From CAXTTV01 sp964247295 (GTDB taxonomy: Bacteria > Chloroflexota > Ktedonobacteria > Ktedonobacterales > Ktedonobacteraceae), in the NCBI GenBank assembly GCA_964247295.1, contig CAXTTV010000176.1:1-10471 (forward strand): a DNA stretch of 10,471 bases, read 5' to 3'. The translations under genes were made by a program, and so were the position numbers. How positions within the stretch are numbered: the first letter of the stretch is position 1; each line of letters opens with the position of its first letter. A model generated the notes under the pieces. The model ran no database searches and had not been told where the DNA came from. It saw only the letters and a list, made by a program, of their open reading frames with translations. This document shows, in pieces, positions 7,392 through 10,471 of this stretch.

Positions 7392-9038
7392 ATGCGTTCA
7401 TCCTCACAAGCACTGATCAGGACGCTGGCATGGATCGCGGCAGGAATGATTGTTATTGTTGTATTTCATATTGGGCAGGGCTCTCTATCGCTGCGTGTAG
7501 GGCAATTCGCGCCAGTGATAGGAGCCTTCATAGGGGGAAGTGTTGCCCTCGTTAGCGCCACATCGCGACAGAGGAGATCGGAAGAAGTCGAGCCCTGGAT
7601 CAAATATGAACAATGGGGTTGGGTCTTGATAGGATGTGGGGTCATCATATGGGGCTTAGGGGATAGTTGCTGGCGGTATTATATATCAATGGGTCAGACC
7701 CCTTTTCCCTCGATTGCCGACATTGGTTACTTTATCTTCCCGCTAATGATCCTGTGTGGTTTATTGTTGCAGCCACCATCGAGGACCGGAAATAAGCACT
7801 ATCTTTTATTGCTAGACAGCCTGATCTCCATGGGTTCGATCCTGGCGATCTCCTGGTTCCTTTTATTAGGATCGCTAGCGCAGAGCCAGGGAGAGGCGAA
7901 CCTCGCGAAATTTCTAGGCATCTACTATCCCGTCGCGGACACCGCGTTGCTCAGTTGCGTCATCTTTCTCTTAATGCGGGGTCAGGGGCGGGCCTATCAA
8001 GCGACAGCCAGAAGAGTGAGCTTGATGGTTTTAGGATTAGGACTAGTCTTCTTCGTCTTTTCCGACTTTGCCTTTAACGTCTTGAACAACTCGGGCACCT
8101 ATGCAGAGGGCACCTGGCTGGACATGGGATGGCCGTTGGGAATGATGACCATAGGTATAGCCGCGCACCTAAGGAGGGCGTTACCAGCCACCCCAGAAGA
8201 TGTTATTGACATGAGAGCGCAGGAGAGATCTGAGCGAGTGCGCTTTGGGATCGTCCAATTGCTTCCGTATGGATTGCTGACAGTTCTCTTCTCCGTCCTG
8301 ACCTATAATGTTCTCTCGTTGGACGCGACCCAGAGAGCGATTCGCCCGGTATTGTTACTGGTCACATTGGGAGTAGTCGCCCTGGTTGTCTTCAGGCAGA
8401 TTTTAACCTTAAGGGACAATCTACGTTTGGCGGAGCGTCAGGCTCAGACGCTAGAAGGTCTGGAAAGAGCCAACAGGCAGATTGAAGATCAGTCGCTCCA
8501 GATTGCGCGTCACAGCGCAGAGTTAGAGCTTGGGATCGAACATCTCAAAGAGGTTCAGGCGAATCTCGCGAATGGAAATTTGAAAGCGCGGGCTCGACTA
8601 GACAGTGGAGAGCTATTCCCGTTAGCCGCGAGTTTAAACCTCATGGCGGATCGTTTAACGAAAATGTGGCAGACCAACGCCTACGCGCAAAGGATGTCAG
8701 TAGGATTGGGAGATCTCAGCATTGCCTTTGATCGGCACTGGAATGGTCAATCGCTAGTTATACCGGAGTCGTGCAACGACATCGTAGAAATCAACCGCCT
8801 TCTGCTCGCGATGAGATTAAGAGGGCAGCAGCAACAGCAGCAAAGTGGGCGACCGAGCTTAACCGGAAACCTGCTCAAAGGGCAGGATAGCGTATTGTCT
8901 CCTACCCCAATGCAGCCCTACAATAGGCGACCAGCGGGAGGTTTGCAATCGACCCCAATGACGCTACGTCAGAAGAGTAGTCGAATCATCACAGAGGATT
9001 ATCCAGACAAAGAGCCCTGGTTGCGCAAAAACGCATAG
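7392..9038 (+). CDS. Multi-helix membrane receptor-like protein with HAMP module(s) and no output domain
   Basis: A 548-residue protein with about ten hydrophobic helices between residues 10 and 338 (roughly 11-28, 38-56, 76-96, 108-127, 138-160, 178-196, 208-229, 243-259, 286-308 and 318-337). A likely coiled coil follows (342-390), then a HAMP-like module (about 381-425, with LANGNLKARARLDSGELFPLA and LNLMADRL). A second stretch (about 430-475, LGDLSIAFDRHW ... VEINRLLLAM) has the same pattern and may be another HAMP-like unit. The tail (476-548) is polar, starts with six glutamines and has no recognised domain. The membrane part, including PFPSIADIGYFIFPL (104-118), resembles sensory regions found before GGDEF or kinase domains, but no kinase, GGDEF, HD-GYP or methyl-accepting domain is present. 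A partner protein may supply output. ATG 7392 has AAGGAGGG eight bases upstream. It may be transcribed from its own leader (7256-7391). Confidence 0.7.
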   Translation: MRSSSQALIRTLAWIAAGMIVIVVFHIGQGSLSLRVGQFAPVIGAFIGGSVALVSATSRQRRSEEVEPWIKYEQWGWVLIGCGVIIWGLGDSCWRYYISMGQTPFPSIADIGYFIFPLMILCGLLLQPPSRTGNKHYLLLLDSLISMGSILAISWFLLLGSLAQSQGEANLAKFLGIYYPVADTALLSCVIFLLMRGQGRAYQATARRVSLMVLGLGLVFFVFSDFAFNVLNNSGTYAEGTWLDMGWPLGMMTIGIAAHLRRALPATPEDVIDMRAQERSERVRFGIVQLLPYGLLTVLFSVLTYNVLSLDATQRAIRPVLLLVTLGVVALVVFRQILTLRDNLRLAERQAQTLEGLERANRQIEDQSLQIARHSAELELGIEHLKEVQANLANGNLKARARLDSGELFPLAASLNLMADRLTKMWQTNAYAQRMSVGLGDLSIAFDRHWNGQSLVIPESCNDIVEINRLLLAMRLRGQQQQQQSGRPSLTGNLLKGQDSVLSPTPMQPYNRRPAGGLQSTPMTLRQKSSRIITEDYPDKEPWLRKNA

Positions 9039-9170
9039 GGGAAATAAAGCCATTGCTGTTTTTCACCTTTCCATCTGCGGAGCGAGATTTGAGGTTTATC
9101 AGCCCCGCAAACAAGCGGATTTGTTGGAAAAAGAAAGGGTGTTTTTTCACCGGGTCATCGTGACGAAAAA

Positions 9171-9201
9171 GGGTGGGCGGTGGGGGCCGGTTTAGGGGGG
9201 G
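9171..9201 (+). other. G-quadruplex-capable G-tract cluster
   Basis: Four G-runs of at least three bases (9171-9173, 9175-9177, 9182-9186 and 9195-9201) are separated by loops of 1, 4 and 8 bases, enough for an intramolecular quadruplex on the plus strand. It forms the left arm of the MITE-like element and precedes the assembly gap. Confidence 0.4.
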
Positions 9202-9211
9202 TGAGACCCCC
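9197..9211. repeat. Perfect short hairpin GGGGGT-GAG-ACCCCC
   Basis: GGGGGT (9197-9202) pairs perfectly with ACCCCC (9206-9211) across a three-base loop. The very stable GC stem, next to the Ns, is a plausible cause of the sequencing or assembly break. Confidence 0.7.
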
Positions 9212-9216
9212 AGTGT

Positions 9217-9226
9217 NNNNNNNNNN
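9217..9226. other. Assembly gap (10 Ns)
   Basis: Ten consecutive Ns in the middle of the palindromic G/C-rich element. The round number suggests a placeholder, so the real missing length is unknown. Confidence 0.95.
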
Positions 9227-9335
9227 GGTTTTTTTCGCGGGGTTGTCGTCTGCACACGGCGCCCCCTGTGCCCCCGATTTTCCGCGACGATGACCCACCC
9301 TTTGGAATGTGTCAAAAGAGGTGCAAGGGGCTTCT

Positions 9336-10471
9336 CTACGTCTCATAGGTGTTTTTTTGATAGCGGCGAGCGGGGGCTGGTTGAATAGATTCGTCTTGTT
9401 GAAGTGGTTCTGTTGGAAGACGGAGGTGGCCGGTCACCTTTTTCTGGCGGACCTTCTGGACATAGACAACGACCGCACTCACATTATCCTCGCCGCCCTC
9501 ATCAAGGGCCGCCTGAATCAGATCCTCGCTAGTTTGGAGAGGATCGGGGCCAGCCTGTTGGAGAATGTGAGCGATGCCATCATCGTGGACCATCTCCCAG
9601 AGGCCATCGGAGCAGAGGAGCAGGATATCACCGTGTTGGAGAGGGACAGAGAACGTATCGATCTGGAGGCCAGCCTGTTCGCCCAGGCAGCGGTAGATCT
9701 GATTGCGTTGGGGATGTTCGTACACATCCTCCGGCTGGATAACGCCAGCTTCAACGTAACGAGCCACAACCGAATGGTCACGAGTGACCTGAATCAGGCC
9801 CTCGTAACGCCGATGGATATATGTGCGACTATCGCCAACATTGGCTATATACGCCACATTATCGATAACCAGAGCAGCAGTTAACGTCGTTCCCATCAGA
9901 GCACCTTGATTCATATTTCGTTGGTAGAGGGCCTGGTTCGCGCGCTGGATACCATCTATAAGGAAACGAGTAAAGGTATCGGGCTCATCAGGGCTATAGA
10001 GCAGGGTAGAGATCACCGCGTTACTCATAGTTTGCACAGCCAGATGACTGGCCTCATGACCATTAGCATGGCCGCCCATACCGTCTGCAACCACAAAGAG
10101 GCCAAAGGGTTGGAAGCCCGTATGGGAATTGCGGGACCCCTGGAGTGTAATCAGACTATCCTCATTTGGCTTCCCCAGNNNNNNNNNNCGAAGCAGGCCA
10201 GGATTGAGACCACTGCCGACACGTAATTGAAAGTAGGCCGCGCTGGCATCGCGGGGAGGCACAGTAATTGGGCGCATCCGAAGCGAGCGAGATGGATCTT
10301 GTTGTAGAGTTTGTTGAAGCGCACGAGAAGGTGTAGGAGCAGGAGGGGGTTGCGTCTCGTACTGGGTTAGATCCTCCTCATCATAGAGATCCTCATCGGA
10401 CTCGAATGGAGCGGGAGAGCGAGGTGTCTGAGGAACCTCATCGCGTAGACGCGGATGGATATCGCGTCTAC
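9336..10471 (-). CDS. Soluble PP2C-family Ser/Thr protein phosphatase, 5' end beyond the window
   Basis: The frame is open from the right window edge to TAG at 9336-9338, giving about 377 visible residues with a ten-N gap inside. Counting from the internal ATG at 10277, PP2C motifs are PNEDS (37-41), FVVADGMGGH (61-70, D65), GTTLTAALV (129-137), NVGDSRTY (147-154), DHSVVARYVEAG (167-178), LCSDGLWEMV (221-230, D224) and GGEDNVS (261-267, D264). All metal ligands are present. The ATG at 10277 is not a likely start: no Shine-Dalgarno sequence precedes it, and 64 more in-frame residues continue to the edge. They form an acidic and proline-rich, probably disordered linker (ESDEDLYDEEDL, then PPPAPTP). 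An N-terminal domain may therefore lie outside. The tail after the catalytic domain is basic and has no membrane helix. The gap falls just before NEDS, where the phosphate-binding arginine of the family normally sits, so that residue cannot be checked. It converges on the HAMP gene. Confidence 0.9.
   Translation of the reverse strand, partial: RRDIHPRLRDEVPQTPRSPAPFESDEDLYDEEDLTQYETQPPPAPTPSRALQQTLQQDPSRSLRMRPITVPPRDASAAYFQLRVGSGLNPGLLXXXXLGKPNEDSLITLQGSRNSHTGFQPFGLFVVADGMGGHANGHEASHLAVQTMSNAVISTLLYSPDEPDTFTRFLIDGIQRANQALYQRNMNQGALMGTTLTAALVIDNVAYIANVGDSRTYIHRRYEGLIQVTRDHSVVARYVEAGVIQPEDVYEHPQRNQIYRCLGEQAGLQIDTFSVPLQHGDILLLCSDGLWEMVHDDGIAHILQQAGPDPLQTSEDLIQAALDEGGEDNVSAVVVYVQKVRQKKVTGHLRLPTEPLQQDESIQPAPARRYQKNTYET
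10179..10188. other. Assembly gap (10 Ns) inside the second PP2C gene
   Basis: Ten Ns interrupt the N-terminal part of the phosphatase domain. The reading frame is the same on both sides if the gap is taken at face value, but ten is probably a placeholder, so the true length and frame are not known. Confidence 0.95.
10445..10471. repeat. Perfect 9-bp inverted repeat at the window edge
   Basis: GTAGACGCG (10445-10453) and CGCGTCTAC (10463-10471) are exact inverted copies with a nine-base centre. They lie inside the coding frame of the second phosphatase (encoding Arg/Asp/His-rich residues) and stop at the window edge, so the full extent is unknown. Confidence 0.4.

Larger units (their letters stand above)
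9152..9296. mobile_element. MITE-like palindromic repeat element interrupted by an assembly gap
   Basis: The left end GGGTCATCGTGACGAAAAA (9152-9170) and the reverse complement of the right end (9278-9296) agree at 16 of 19 positions, with the outer ten identical. Weaker agreement continues inward to about 36 bases (G-rich left arm, C-rich right arm). Both ends are adjoined by ACC (9149-9151 and 9297-9299) in direct orientation, which could be a 3-bp target duplication, though such a short match may be chance. The visible span of 145 bases includes ten Ns, has no coding capacity and sits between convergent genes. This is the profile of a small non-autonomous mobile or palindromic intergenic repeat; whether copies exist elsewhere cannot be seen here. 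Confidence 0.45.
9039..9335. other. Convergent intergenic region
   Basis: This stretch separates two converging genes. It holds a short hairpin candidate (CCGC 9105-9108 / GCGG 9115-9118), two copies of TTTTTCACC (9059-9067 and 9143-9151), the MITE-like element described separately, and an assembly gap. Base composition changes abruptly to G-rich on the left side of the gap and C-rich on the right. No clear rho-independent terminator was found for either gene. No believable protein-coding frame is present. Confidence 0.6.

Noticed and set aside
9105..9118. CCGC/GCGG hairpin as terminator for the HAMP gene
   Set aside because: A four-pair stem without an adjacent T-tract is too weak, and TGCGG at 9076-9080 competes for the same left arm.
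9155..9388. Overlapping frames of 60-110 residues on both strands across the 9217-9226 gap
   Set aside because: They run through Ns, consist of proline/arginine/glycine-rich low-complexity translation of a G/C-rich palindrome, and overlap the second phosphatase gene; no domain or ribosome binding site supports them.
9309..9884. A 191-codon plus-strand frame opposite the second phosphatase
   Set aside because: It is antisense to a clearly recognisable PP2C domain with all motifs in order; the frame is a by-product of that gene's codon use.
1..10471. CRISPR array, tRNA, rRNA, integrase, transposase or toxin-antitoxin pair
   Set aside because: Both strands were scanned by eye and no supporting repeats, conserved RNA motifs or catalytic motifs were seen.

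Overview
The window reads as chromosomal DNA of a Gram-positive-like, multi-membrane-protein-rich bacterium, most probably a member of the Chloroflexota, class Ktedonobacteria. This is an inference from recognised protein styles: PP2C phosphatases with an NEDSL.TL.G start, a HAMP membrane protein without an output domain, a single-pass ConA-like surface protein, and frequent TTG/GTG starts behind good Shine-Dalgarno sequences. No rRNA, tRNA or other marker confirms it. Two runs of ten Ns (9217-9226 and 10179-10188) are assembly gaps of unknown true length.

Layout. (1) 99-1970 (+): a membrane-anchored MutS-like ATPase, closed by a clear rho-independent terminator (about 1995-2037). (2) 2098-4521 (+): a large GT-C type membrane glycosyltransferase-like protein with an N-terminal extracytoplasmic domain. 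(3) 4522-4897: a non-coding stretch with an inverted repeat and two very short candidate reading frames. (4) 4898-7255 (+): three closely spaced genes, an 84-residue helical protein of unknown function, a single-pass membrane protein with an extracellular ConA-like domain, and a membrane-anchored PP2C Ser/Thr phosphatase. (5) 7392-9038 (+): a ten-helix membrane protein ending in one or two HAMP-like modules and no output domain, preceded by two dyad-symmetric sequences. (6) 9039-9335: a convergent intergenic region holding a G-rich, MITE-like palindromic element (9152-9296) interrupted by an assembly gap. (7) 9336-10471 (-): a second, soluble PP2C phosphatase, paralogous to the first, whose 5' end lies beyond the window.

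How the genes may fit together: the right half looks like a cell-surface signalling neighbourhood, with a surface binding domain, a multi-helix receptor-like HAMP protein and two phosphatases that could counteract Hanks-type Ser/Thr kinases encoded elsewhere. That link is inferred from proximity only. The MutS-like and glycosyltransferase genes appear to be independent units. No CRISPR array, complete IS element, phage gene or recognised defence system is visible. The least explained items are the small-protein/ConA/PP2C gene set, the output-less HAMP protein and the MITE-like repeat.
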